DNA from: Prorocentrum cordatum
Taxonomy: Eukaryota > Sar > Dinophyceae > Prorocentrales > Prorocentraceae
Direction of reading: 5' to 3'
DNA: 64,000 nt
Assembly (NCBI GenBank): GCA_963575745.1
Contig: CAUYUJ010021071.1
Coordinates: 313,818 to 377,817 of the forward strand
Position 1 is the first letter of the stretch. Each line of letters begins with the position of its first letter. The position numbers were made by a program, and so were the translations under genes. The notes beneath the pieces are model-generated. The model worked only from the letters and a program-made list of their open reading frames with translations. It had not been told where the DNA came from and did no database searches. This document shows, in pieces, positions 48,010 to 58,336 of the stretch.

Positions 48010-48435
48010 GGAGGAGGACAACGACGTCGACGGGGACGCTGAGGAGGGGGACGACGACAGGAAAAGCAAGAAAAGAGATGTGCTCACGCGTATTGACATT
48101 GCCTGGTACGGCCCGCGCTAAGCCCTTGGCCGAGCAGTTCGGCGTTATGCCCATCTCCGTCTCTCCACCTGGCACGTCGCGCTAATTCCCATCCTCGTCC
48201 TTCGCAGGAATGCGAGGACGGCTGCACGAGATGGAAGAGAGCTCCTCGCACCTGGCGCCAAGCGGAAAAGGCCATGGCTTTCGCAACGCTCGAATGACAT
48301 GTCCAGGGACAGGAAGCAGGATGGGGAGAAGGCGAAGGAGAGGGGCGCGCGAAGATGTAGGAGGAGGAGAAGGAGACGGAGGAGGAGGAGGAGGAGGAGG
48401 AGGGAGGGAGGGAGGATGAGGAAGAAGAGGAGTAG
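48010..48435. repeat. GAC and GGA short tracts with unique centre
   Basis: GACGAC/GAGG words at 48010-48060 and a (GGA)n run at 48358-48418, with about 280 bases of unassigned sequence between. Confidence 0.7.
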
Positions 48436-49364
48436 ACGGAGTGATGCTCCACCGAGATCGTGCCGCTTTCTGGTGGTTCCTCTGAAATTGGGACACGAAC
48501 TTGCGCGGCTTGCTGGCAGGCCGTATACGACAGAATGGGACTGGCGCGTCCCAAGTGGGTAAGGAGAAAATTGGTACGATACCCAACAGTAAAATATGAT
48601 TCAAAACTGGCAGCGACCACTGTTAGACAGACGACTTGTTGTCTCTAGTGGACAGCGTACGCGACGACAGCGACAGCGAGACCTGCTCAAAATGGTCAGG
48701 AACTGCCAGTCTTCGACCCACGGAGCCCAAATCCGTGTGTCAGGTTCCGCTCGTGAACGCATCAATTGCAACTGCACAGCAAAGCACCATGCTGCTCTCG
48801 GCGGTCTGAGGATCAAACGATTGCCCCTCCCAAGCTAAGGCTGGCAGGAGAGCGGCTGGCGCCGCTGCGGGTGGGCATGACACGATGAGCTCAGAGCGAG
48901 GTCCCCCAAGATATTATCAGAAGGGTTTTGGGGGTGCAGTCCACAGAGCCTCCTTCAGTCAGAGTAGGTCCACTGAGCTCAGAAGAAGCATTGCATTATC
49001 GGCATGATTACATTCGTACATCATTATTGCAATGACTCGGCGAGAGCACCTGTTGCCCTGCAACAATTACACGTATCTGCTCCCACTACCGCCCTCTCGA
49101 ATGGCAAAGACAAGAAAATCTGCGAGAACGGCACCCGTCATCAGCATGCCCTTGCAGAAGAACTTATTCCTCGCAGGCCACACCTCGCTGGCACTATCAC
49201 AACCCGGGCTAATAGGATAACTAGGTGGGTGCACAGTGGGATCTGTGCGCCACCTTGCCCCCTGGCACGCTGAGGCGCGGTAGAATGCAATAGTTTTCTG
49301 GTGGGTTGTCTGTAAGCCTTGAAGGGGCTGGCCCCCCCTCTTCTCGCAGGTGTCCGCGCACATC
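48436..49364. other. Unassigned unique sequence
   Basis: Short frames only; no gene, RNA or repeat recognised. Confidence 0.4.
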
Positions 49365-49530
49365 GCCCCCCCTCCCGAGGCCACGGTCCCTGGTACAAAA
49401 AGAACCTATGGGCGAGCGCCCCCGAGGCCAGGACCCATCCCCTGCAACAACGGCTGCTACGTCGCGCTCCCGAGGCCACGATCCTTATCAAGAACCCGTG
49501 GACCAGCGCTCCCGAGGTCCCGAAGACGGC
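49365..49530. repeat. ~50-bp degenerate repeat, four units
   Basis: GCGC(C/T)CCCGAGGCC(A)-G recurs near 49370, 49420, 49465 and 49512. Confidence 0.6.
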
Positions 49531-49699
49531 CGAGGCAGGCAACCAAGGCCGCCAAGGTGACCCCGAGTGCCTCCACGACGGCCAAACATTGCACAAGCGC
49601 GGCCTAATGCTGCACCAGGATGGCCCACAAGATCCCTGGCCCCCTCATGAGGTCGGCAAGAGGACCACCAGCACGGCCAGAAGATGCAACCATCATAAA

Positions 49700-50110
49700 T
49701 TGACGTACATTGATATACATTTATATGTATATATATATATAGCAGAGTGCACGGTGTATACATATAAACAACTATACATGTGTGTATATGAACATACATA
49801 CATACATACATATATATACATACATACACACACCTTATAAAAAAAAAGAATTATGTACATTATGCGTGAATGTATGTTTTTGCGCGCATTTGTTTGTGAG
49901 CGAGTGTGTGTTTGTGTTGTGTTGTGTTGTGTTGTGTTGTGTTGCGTTGTCTTGTGGTGTGTGGTGTGCTGTGCTGTGGTGTGTTGTGCTGTTGTTGTGT
50001 TGTATTGTGGTGCGGTGTGGTGTGTTGTGTTGTTGTGTTGTGTTGTGTTGTTGTTGTCGTTGTGGTTATGGTTATGGTTGTGGTTATGGTTCTGGTTATG
50101 GTTCTGGTTT
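49700..50110. repeat. TA/CATA then TTGTG pentanucleotide repeats
   Basis: TATACATA words (49700-49840), then (GTTGT)n with GGTGT variants (49911-50060), then (GGTTAT)n (50065-50110). Confidence 0.9.
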
Positions 50111-50179
50111 TTGTTGAAATCGCACTAATAAAAAATACTTGCTGTTGATCCCCCACCTCAAGTAACATGTATGTTCTTC

Positions 50180-50920
50180 AATTGAAATGCCCTTCCCGGG
50201 GCTCGCACCTTGCTTTTTATCTGGGGGAGATTCCCTGCTCGAACTGTGCCCCTGGCCCCCGGTTTACAACAACAGCGGCTCCCGCCTGATACCTCCTCGC
50301 AATTTACTGGGGAATCGCGCTCTCGCCGGGGACTTCTTGAAATGTATCCAAGAATTGCGCTCTCGCCTGCGACTTCCTCGCAATTTATTCAGGCGCCACG
50401 CCCTCTCCATTCAGGAATCGCGATCTCGCCTGGGAATTCCTCATGATTTACTTGGGAATCGCGCTCTCGCTCGAGATTTTCCTGGCGAGTTAAGCAAGAC
50501 TTACGCCTACGCGTAACATACGTGCTTGTTCAATTCAAACGCCCCTCCCGGGAGTCGATGTGTTCCTACAGAAGGAAGATTTCCTGTTCAAATCGCCCCT
50601 GGCCCCCAATTTACAACAACAGATACAACAACGGCTCACGCTGACACTTCGTCACAATTTACTGAGAAATCGAGCTCTCGCCACGGAATGTGTTCCAATG
50701 TATCGGAGAATCGCGCTCTCGCCCGATACTTCCTCGCAGTGTATTCAGGCGTCGCTCTTTCGACACCCGGGAATCGCGTTGTAGCTTCGGGCCCCCTCGC
50801 AGTGTATTCAGGCGCCGCGCCCTCGACACTCAGGAATCACGCTCTCGCTCTGGATTTCCTCACGACATGTAGTTGGGAATCGAGCTGTCGCTCAAGGCTT
50901 CCTCGCGATTGATGCAGGAC
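50180..50920. repeat. ~350-bp duplication carrying ~50-bp GAATCGCGCTCTCGC units
   Basis: Two copies (about 50190-50515 and 50540-50905) share GCCC-TCCCGGG, CCCCTGGCCCCC-TTTACAACAACAG and then strings of GAATCGCGCTCTCGCC-GG-ACTTCCTCGCAATTTA. It is a tandem repeat nested inside a larger tandem duplication. Confidence 0.8.
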
Positions 50921-51039
50921 GCACGCTTCAGCAACCCGCCTGCTCGGCCTGGCCGCCTGGGCTCGCCTGTTAGGGTTTGCCCGCCCGATATGCCCGTCTG
51001 GTTCTGCGACGTGGTTTCTGCTCGTGGCCCCCCTCCTGC

Positions 51040-51110
51040 TACTCTCTCTCTCTCTCTCTTCTGTTATCTCTCTCTCTCTCTCTCTTTCTCTCCCTCTTTC
51101 TGTGCTCCAT
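51040..51110. repeat. (CT)n tract
   Basis: CTCTCT dinucleotide run on the plus strand. Confidence 0.9.
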
Positions 51111-51299
51111 CCTCCTTTCCCCCTTGTCCCGTCCTTCCATCCGTCCTCTCTTCCCCTGCTTCGAAATACACGTTGTAAGAAAAGAAAGGTATACACCCAA
51201 GGGGATACGATCGAAGACGAAGAGGGTGGGTATCGACGGTTTGGGCTTACACGTGCTGAATTGTACGCTCGCCGCGAGCAAATAAGAGCGAACAGTCTT

Positions 51300-51697
51300 A
51301 ACATGAGTGTTGTTGTTGGTGGTGTTGGTGGTGTTGGTGTTGTTGGTTTTGCTGGTAATGTTGCTGTGGTTGTGGTTGTGGTTGTGTGCGTGTTTGCGTT
51401 TGTGGTTGTGCTTGTGATTGTGTGTTGAGTTTGTGTGTGTTTGTGGTTGTGCTTGTGTGTATGTGTACGTGTGTGTATGTGTATGTGCATGTGTATGTGT
51501 CTGTGTCTGTGTCTGTCTCTGTGGGTGCCTGTGCATGTACTGGTGTCTGTGCCTGTGTATGTGTGTGTGTGCATGCGTATGTGTGTACGTGCTTCTGTAT
51601 GTGTGTGAATATGTGTGTATGTGTATGTGCACGTGCACGTGCATGTGCATGTGAATTTGCATGTGTGTGTGTATGTGTATGTGTCTGTGTCTGTGTC

Positions 51698-51764
<67 letters not shown>

Positions 51765-52528
51765 GTTTATGTGTATGCGTGTGTGTGGCAGGGCGGGGGG
51801 CGTGCGTGCGCGTGTGCGCGTGCGTGTGTTCTTCGTGTGTGCGCGCGCATGCGCGTGCGCACGCGCGTGCGCGTGCGCGCACGCCTGCGCGTGCGCGTGC
51901 GCGTGCGTGTGCGTGTGCGTGTGCGTGTGCTCGTGCGCGTGCGCGTACGAGTGCATGTGCGCGCGCGCTATGCGCGTGGCTGTGCGTGTGCGTATGCGTG
52001 TGCGTGCGCGTGTGCGCATGCGCGCGCGCGTGCGCGTGCGCGTGCGCGTGCACGTGCGCGTGCGCGTGCGCGTGCGCGCGCGCGTTTGCGTGTGCGTGTG
52101 TGTGCGCGCGTGCGGTGATGGTCGTGCGTGTTCGTTGCTGCTTGTGTGCGCGTGCGCACGCGTGCGTGCGCACGCGCGTTGCGCGTGCGCGGTGCGCGTG
52201 CGCCTGCGCCTGCGCCTGCTTGCGCGTGCGCGTGCGCGTGCGCGTGCGCGTGCACGTGCGCGTGCACGTGCGCGTGCGCGTGCGCGTGCGCGTGCGCCTG
52301 CGCCTGCGCCTGCGCCTGCGCGTGCGCGTGCGCGTGCGCGTGCGCGTGCGCGTGCGCGTGCGCGTGCGCGTGCGCGTGCGCGTGCGCGTGCGCGTGGGCG
52401 TGTGCGTGGGCGTGTGCGTGTGCGTGTGCGTGTGCGTGTGCGTGTGCGTGTGCGTGTGCGTGTGCGTGTGCGTGTGCGTGTGCGTGTGCGTGTGCGTGTG
52501 CGTGTGCGTGTGCGTGTGCGTGTGCGTG
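51300..52528. repeat. TG-based repeat with discrete word blocks, left of gap
   Basis: TGTTGGTGG (51300-51380), TGTATG (to ~51790), TGCGCG (about 52010-52390), then TGTGCG (to 52528). Nearly strict purine-pyrimidine alternation from 51790 rightward. Confidence 0.95.
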
Positions 52529-52628
52529 NNNNNNNNNNNNNNNNNNNNNNNNNNNNNNNNNNNNNNNNNNNNNNNNNNNNNNNNNNNNNNNNNNNNNNNN
52601 NNNNNNNNNNNNNNNNNNNNNNNNNNNN
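52529..52628. other. Assembly gap, 100 N
   Basis: Exactly 100 N. A conventional placeholder length, so the true repeat length is unknown. Confidence 0.99.
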
Positions 52629-53213
52629 GCGTGTGCGCGTGTGCGCGAGCGCGCGTGCGCGCGTGTGCGCGCGTGCGCGTGTGCGCGTGTGCGCGCGTGC
52701 GCGCGCGCGGGCGCGCGTGTGCGCGCGTGCGCGTGTGCGCGTGTGCGCGCGTGCGCGCGTGCGCGTGTGCGCGTGTGGCGCGTGCGCGTGCGCGTGTGCG
52801 CGTGTGCGCGTGCGCGCGTGCGCGTGCGCGCGCGTGCGCGTGCGCGCGCGTGCGCGCGTGCGCGCCTGTGCGCGCGTGCGCGCGTGCGCGCGTGCGCGCG
52901 TGCGCGCGTGTGCGCGTGTGCGCGCGTGCGCGCGTGCGCGCGTGCGCGTGTGCGCGTGTGCGCGTGTGCGCGTGTGCGCGTGTGCGCGTGTGCGCGTGTG
53001 CGCGTGTGCGCGTGTGCGCGTGTGCGCGTGTGCGCGTGTGCGCGTGTGCGCGTGTGCGCGTGTGCGCGTGTGCGCGTGTGCGCGTGTGCGCGTGTGCGCG
53101 TGTGCGCGTGTGCGCGTGTGCGCGTGTGCGCGTGTGCGCGTGTGCGCGTGTGCGCGTGTGCGCGTGTGCGCGTGTGCGCGTGTGCGCGCGTGCGCGCGTG
53201 CGCCAGGTGTGCA
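52629..53213. repeat. TGTGCGCG octamer repeat, 3' flank of the LINE
   Basis: Mixed GCGCGTGC words to ~52920, then about 30 uninterrupted TGTGCGCG octamers to ~53186, then GCGTGCGC to 53213. The same octamer resumes at 59418 on the other side of the LINE. Confidence 0.95.
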
Positions 53214-53633
53214 CAGCCAAGCTGTACACACGACAGCCACCAGGGCCGCCACAACCGAGCCCCTCGGCCCGATCAACCATGCAAGGCTACGGCAGGACCC
53301 CACAGTCCACGCCACAGCAAAGGCACGGCGGAGCTCCACCCGTCGGGCGAGCGTCGCGCGAAGCGCAAAGCACGGTCCAGGTTACACAACGCGAAGCGTG
53401 TGCTATGTCACGGGAGAACAAAGCATGACATCAGGCTCGCATTGGAGGATATCACGCGAAGCGTGCACAAACACAATCAACAGTAAAGAACGTTGACGTG
53501 AAAGCACAGACATCACACACTGAGTGGGGTGCCACGCAAAGCGCGCGATGATAGAAGAAAGACTCAGAGGCTCACATGTGGATGTACCAGAGGCCGAAAC
53601 TCCGCAGCAGCAACCACACGTGGCCCCATCGAA
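53214..53633 (-). other. LINE 3' UTR with four small GCG-GAA-CGC hairpin motifs
   Basis: The motif ACGCGAAGCGT (four-base stem, GAA loop on the plus strand) occurs at 53389-53399 and 53454-53464. Variants lie at 53356-53366 (GCGCGAAGCGC) and near 53534-53544 (ACGCAAAGCGC). Short 3'-end hairpins are a common recognition feature for LINE reverse transcriptases. The role here is inferred. Confidence 0.6.
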
Positions 53634-56600
53634 TCAAGCTCCCGCGAGGGGCCTCCGAGTCTTGGGATCTTTGCCCAACAGAATCAGGTCTCTCCGCTGC
53701 TGTCGAACTCGTCCAGCACTGTCTCCTTTGCGAGGGTGCCCCGTGCAATCCTTCCCAAGCTCACGGACGAGCCCCTCACGTTCACGAACGAAATAACAGC
53801 ATTTCATACACACTCGGAAGCCGTTGGTGATGCGGATGTCGCGGCCCCTCGCCATGTCCGTTGGGGCCTCCGACTCCGCGCCCGCACCACTCGACGCCGC
53901 TGCTGACGCCCGCTGATCATCACTATCGCGCCGAGCAGCACCGTCGTCTCCAGCGCTAGCAGCTGGGGCATCCGTACTGCCGCCGAACTGCGAAGCAGCT
54001 GAAGCAGCCGCAGCAACGGCAGCGGCCGCCGCAAGCCCCGCCGCTGCTGCAGGTCGTTTCACCCCTGACGTGTCGGCCGAGCGCGGGGCACTCGCCACAG
54101 GCCGCGAAATGCAGGGCAGGCTGAACAGCGTACGCTTGGAATTCTCGGTGGCGGCGCACCGACCAAACTTTGAGCACCGCCAGCAGCTCGCCTCGACCAC
54201 GAAGTCGTGCTCCGTGAGGCTGAGACGAACCCACGGCGGAAGCTTGATCACCACATTAGTGTCAATGTCGTCACGGGCGGCTGACGCAGGGGCACCAGCA
54301 CAGGACACCCAGGCCACAACGCCGTCCACCAGCAAGTGCGACCGCCTGATCTTGGTCCTATCAGCTTCGCCCAAAGCGCACGGCCGAGTGGCGTGCTTGG
54401 CCCACTCGTCGGCCTCAAGGTTGCCCCGACGCTCCCAACGAGACAGCCGACCCGCTTCCACATCTCTCAGAGTGCCGTGTCCTTTAACTTTGAGCACGGT
54501 GAGCCCGTCGGGACCGAGCCCACCGAAATCTTCGATGGCACACCACACCATCCGCCACAGGAAAGCCCAGCTGTGGGAGGCACCACAAGTACCCTCAGGC
54601 CCACGCACCAGGAGCCCGTCAACCACGTAACTGGCATCAATCCGCACCGTGATGGGCGCCAGGCTGTGACGAAGAAGAATGAGCACGGCGAGAAGCTCAG
54701 CACCTTCTACGGATTGGTGCATCCCCATCAATGGCGATCCCAGGGCGCGAATGGCGCACTTCGGACCAGGGTCAAACCACCCAGGCCCAAGTGGAATCTG
54801 CACCACCGCACAGCAAGCCATGCCATAATCGATGTCAAGGTCGAACGCCGAGTCGTCAGTGAACAGCTCACCATTGTGAAAGGGCATAGCACCATTCCCC
54901 AGCAACCACTTGACAGAGGACAGGATCTCGTCCTGAGGTGGCTGCCACACCACTCGTGGCCGTACTAGCAGCAGCCGCTCGACCAGCGTGATGATCTTGG
55001 GGTGGTCCGCCTGCCTCTTTAGCGTGGCAATGGCTGCTGGCAACTCCGCCTGCGGCCAATGGTGAGCACACTCCATATGACGGTGCCACAGCGTGCCAGC
55101 TTGCCCAGGGCACAAGCTGCAATCTTCTGAATGCGCATACCGAGGATTATTGTGAAAGCGGCGATGGTTGGTCCATTGCCCGCCGAAGATGAGCGACCTG
55201 GCGTACCGCCGCTCTTCTGCACCAAGGGTAGGCCAGTCACGTCCTTCCGACGCCGTGGACCTTCCTCGATAGATCCACTTCCTCAGCTGCATGATGTTGA
55301 AACCGTTGTCCAAATGCGGCAGCTCGTCAGCACACTTCTGGAACTGCCACCAAAGAACTGCTTTCCGAACCACTTGCTTGGTATACCACGGCGAGAAATC
55401 CAGCGGCCTATACACTGCGCCAGTAGCCGCTTTGATCCAGGTGCTGATGCTGGCCGCCGCCCAGCCGACGCGCAGCAGGGACATGAATGCCGCGCTGATG
55501 GGCCCACGTACCTGAGCCCAAGACTGCACATGCGAAGAAGCCCACTCCAGCACCGACGACAGAATAGACTGCGGCATCCAAGTGTCCCAGGCGGCACGGT
55601 GCAGCATACAGACTGGATCGATCGTGGCTCGAAAGATGGGGTCGAAATCGCGCACAGGCGACAGCATGAGACAGGGCGTGCGACTCTTGCCGTCCACTCG
55701 GGCCTCCGTAGAACGGAAGTCGACCGACCGAGCAGACTGAAGGTCGGTATCGCTCAGCCCCGTGCAGTTCACGCTGTACGCATAACCTGCCTCGAGGCCC
55801 TGCTTGGCGATACGAGCTGCGATAGCACGTCGACCTCCATTGCCCAATAGAGGCCGCACTCTGGGCACCCGTCGCTCAGCAGCTCGCAGTCGCGCACGTC
55901 GCACCTGTCGCCCAAGCGCGCGCCCTTGAGCAAAATCAGTGCCGAGGTTCCTCGCGTGCCTGGCTGCTTGAGCACCCGCGGTCGTAATCAGCTTGGCCTT
56001 CAACGTGCGAGTGAGGGCCGTACTTGATGCAAGGACCTGCGACCTCTTGGCGGCGATGCGGATGCTGTCCCTGCTGAGACCGTTCACCAGCACCTGCGCC
56101 GCCAAGACGATGTCTCGCATCACCCGATGCTCATCGCCGTGCCGCTGCAGAACCAAATCATCAACCACAATGGCGGGGGAAACCGTGGGCACCGCCTGCT
56201 GCATGCGATCGACACTCTCGATCAGCTGCAGCTTCATGAAAGTTGTGGCAAACGAGTCGCCTGCAAGCACGGTCTGGCGCACGTAAACCAGATCAGATAC
56301 GGCACCATCCAACACGAGAGCACGGGCCTTGGTATACATATCAAGTTGCAGCTTCACCAACCACAAAGGAAAGGAAACTTTCTGAGCCAATCTCAACAAG
56401 TTGCCATGCCTGATCTGTTCAAAAGCCTTCCACAAGTCAGGTAATAGCGTTGCAGTGGCCCAGTCGGCGCTGGGATCTTCAGCAATCTTCATGGAGACCC
56501 ACTCACTCCATACCAACTGCTGCCACACTGCACGATCACAACTCTTGCCAGCCGACGCCCACCAGTAGCCGCGATTGCGGGTGGCTTCCCACAGTGTGGC

Positions 56601-58334
56601 TATGGGCCTCCTCAACCGCCCATGCACTCGAACAAGCGCGGCAAGAAGGGCGATTGGCCGCACTCCACCTTCACGCTTAGGTAAGGATGCAAGCTTATTG
56701 ATAAAGTCAGGCCAACAACATTGCTGCTCGACCAACTCGATCACATCTGCGAGCGCCTCCAGGCCCGCATCGTCCAGCACGCCGAAGTCGCGCGGGTTGA
56801 AACTGTCGAAACTACGCCCTCCGTGGACCTTGAAGGTTGCACATACTCGACGTAGCTGATCAGGGGTCGGCCGCCTGGGACGCTCGCCAAGGTCAGCAGG
56901 CCAACTCAGCTTCGGAGGCTCGGCCGTGGTGCGCCAGTACTCCGACCATTCGCACACCAGCGCCTTGGCCGCCTCCATCTTGCCCAGCGGCACTGCAACC
57001 CCTTGGATCGCGGAGGCGTTCACCGCAGGCTCTGTCGTGAAAGCATGCAGCGCAGCCCCCCCGCCAGCAGAGTTGCCGTCGATCCAATCCCCGAAGCGCG
57101 CCTTCGACTCCTTCACATCGGTAGCGACGGCATCGTCGGCGAGCTGCTTGGTGATCCCAGCCAAGCACTCCAGTTCGACGCTGCCCATGTACTCACGCGC
57201 GCGGCAGAGAAGCGCCACCGCCTGGCACCGCGTGCTGGCAGGTGGCCGCTGCGCTCTGCGCGCCAGAGCTCGCTGACCTCGCACTCGGCGGATGGGATCA
57301 TCACTGACCCCGTCGGCGGCAGCAAGGGCCACGCCCTTCAACCACATCGCAGGCCTGCTCACCTTCGGAATGCGAGGCGCCGAGGGCGGGCAGGCTCGAG
57401 CCCAACCGAGCTCTGGTCTGCGACCGCGGCCACCGTACTTGTCGAGGTCAAGCCCTGCGAGGTCACAGAGGTAGTGCTCCGTGACGCCTATAAACTGCGC
57501 CCAGGCCGTGTCCACGCTGGCCGTGACCTCTCGCACCGCGCGCCAATCCTCCGAGAAGTCCCGCGTGCAACAGCCAGCAGGAAACGGACTGGGAAAGGCT
57601 TTGGCCGTGCGCATCACTTGCACCCAGTCGTCAATCTGAGTGCCGTCGATCGTGAGCCTGACAAGCCGATGCGGCCCAAACTCCCAATCGTGCAATACCT
57701 CGGCGCTGGCTACGCGGAAGTGCCTGGACAAGACGAAGTAGTCAACGACGTGCTCCGAGGGCCTGCAGGTTCCCGAGCTCGGCGCCACCACTCGGCCGCC
57801 GCACCGCTCGAGAAAGGAGGACTGCATCAAAGTGGCTGGCTCCATGTTGAAGTCGCCGCTGATGATGAATGGGCGCCCTAGGACCTGCAGCATGGTGGCG
57901 ACCTTGTGCAGGATGCTCTCGTTGGCGCACGTGAGCCCCTCGCCAGGGTGCAGGTAGACCGTGACCAGCACCACGCCGCCCGAGCAGAAGCCTGAGTGGC
58001 GAACGAAGGTCGCACGCCCAGCGTCGATGACTGAGCTGTCGACACCCTCGAACTGGCCCATGCCGCGCACCCGCGGCGACAGCAGAAGGAGGCATCCATG
58101 CCCAGGAATTCCGGGCCCTGAGCCCTCTGCTGGGGCTGTGTGCGCATGCCAGCCGAGCTTGGCTAGCCTCGATGCCACCTCATTGCTGCGCTCCACAGTG
58201 AGATGCGTCTCTTGGACTGCGACAAAAACAGACCGCCGGATCTCCATGCGGTCCAGGAGGGTCTCAAACGTAGAGTACGCGTTGGCGTTCACTGTGAGAC
58301 CGACCCAGGAACGCCGCTGCCGTGAGCCACTAAA
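53634..58334 (-). CDS. LINE ORF2: endonuclease, reverse transcriptase, RNase H
   Basis: About 1566 residues if entered by the +1 shift at 58335-58330. The order is as follows. Exonuclease-endonuclease-phosphatase domain (about 58315-57640): VAVQETHL, IISGDFNMEP, VVDYFVLS and terminal GPHRLV His. Reverse transcriptase (about 56710-56100): LPKREGGVRPIAL, motif A LPDLWKAFEQI, LAGDSFATTF and catalytic VVDDLVLQ. RNase H (about 54880-54370): ELFTDDSAFD, VEGAELLAVL, TVRIDASYVVDG and RGNLEADEWAKHAT, so the D-E-D-D set is visible. The C-terminus has CWRCSKFGRC (about 54190) and an Ala-rich linker. Last is CMKCCYFVRE...CTGHP (about 53825-53740), a Cys/His motif like those ending other dinoflagellate retroelement proteins. 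The first Met after the ORF1 stop (58247) would cut off the first endonuclease strand. The frame is open further upstream, but there it is only ORF1 read out of frame. Confidence 0.85.
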   Translation of the reverse strand, partial: FSGSRQRRSWVGLTVNANAYSTFETLLDRMEIRRSVFVAVQETHLTVERSNEVASRLAKLGWHAHTAPAEGSGPGIPGHGCLLLLSPRVRGMGQFEGVDSSVIDAGRATFVRHSGFCSGGVVLVTVYLHPGEGLTCANESILHKVATMLQVLGRPFIISGDFNMEPATLMQSSFLERCGGRVVAPSSGTCRPSEHVVDYFVLSRHFRVASAEVLHDWEFGPHRLVRLTIDGTQIDDWVQVMRTAKAFPSPFPAGCCTRDFSEDWRAVREVTASVDTAWAQFIGVTEHYLCDLAGLDLDKYGGRGRRPELGWARACPPSAPRIPKVSRPAMWLKGVALAAADGVSDDPIRRVRGQRALARRAQRPPASTRCQAVALLCRAREYMGSVELECLAGITKQLADDAVATDVKESKARFGDWIDGNSAGGGAALHAFTTEPAVNASAIQGVAVPLGKMEAAKALVCEWSEYWRTTAEPPKLSWPADLGERPRRPTPDQLRRVCATFKVHGGRSFDSFNPRDFGVLDDAGLEALADVIELVEQQCCWPDFINKLASLPKREGGVRPIALLAALVRVHGRLRRPIATLWEATRNRGYWWASAGKSCDRAVWQQLVWSEWVSMKIAEDPSADWATATLLPDLWKAFEQIRHGNLLRLAQKVSFPLWLVKLQLDMYTKARALVLDGAVSDLVYVRQTVLAGDSFATTFMKLQLIESVDRMQQAVPTVSPAIVVDDLVLQRHGDEHRVMRDIVLAAQVLVNGLSRDSIRIAAKRSQVLASSTALTRTLKAKLITTAGAQAARHARNLGTDFAQGRALGRQVRRARLRAAERRVPRVRPLLGNGGRRAIAARIAKQGLEAGYAYSVNCTGLSDTDLQSARSVDFRSTEARVDGKSRTPCLMLSPVRDFDPIFRATIDPVCMLHRAAWDTWMPQSILSSVLEWASSHVQSWAQVRGPISAAFMSLLRVGWAAASISTWIKAATGAVYRPLDFSPWYTKQVVRKAVLWWQFQKCADELPHLDNGFNIMQLRKWIYRGRSTASEGRDWPTLGAEERRYARSLIFGGQWTNHRRFHNNPRYAHSEDCSLCPGQAGTLWHRHMECAHHWPQAELPAAIATLKRQADHPKIITLVERLLLVRPRVVWQPPQDEILSSVKWLLGNGAMPFHNGELFTDDSAFDLDIDYGMACCAVVQIPLGPGWFDPGPKCAIRALGSPLMGMHQSVEGAELLAVLILLRHSLAPITVRIDASYVVDGLLVRGPEGTCGASHSWAFLWRMVWCAIEDFGGLGPDGLTVLKVKGHGTLRDVEAGRLSRWERRGNLEADEWAKHATRPCALGEADRTKIRRSHLLVDGVVAWVSCAGAPASAARDDIDTNVVIKLPPWVRLSLTEHDFVVEASCWRCSKFGRCAATENSKRTLFSLPCISRPVASAPRSADTSGVKRPAAAAGLAAAAAVAAAASAASQFGGSTDAPAASAGDDGAARRDSDDQRASAAASSGAGAESEAPTDMARGRDIRITNGFRVCMKCCYFVREREGLVRELGKDCTGHPRKGDSAGRVRQQRRDLILLGKDPKTRRPLAGA

Positions 58335-58336
58335 GA
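58330..58336 (-). promoter_or_regulatory. Candidate +1 programmed frameshift site CTT-TAG-T
   Basis: The ORF1 reading phase ends AAT-CTT-TAG. One base on, TTT-AGT-GGC continues as ORF2 with the endonuclease fold beginning about a dozen codons later and no Met before it. A peptidyl-tRNA on CUU next to a UAG can re-pair on UUU. CUU-stop (bacterial prfB) and CUU-AGG-C (yeast Ty1) are established +1 shift sites of this form. Confidence 0.55.

Noticed and set aside
53270-53291. Further spliced-leader-like match on the minus strand inside the LINE 3' UTR
   Set aside because: Only about 12 of 21 positions match; not distinguishable from chance.
51386-53428. Very long open frames (600-1250 codons) across TG/CG repeats, also at 59168-62983
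   Set aside because: They translate to Cys/Val/Arg, His/Thr or Ala repeats in several frames and on both strands, cross the N gap, and follow from a repeat that lacks stop codons.
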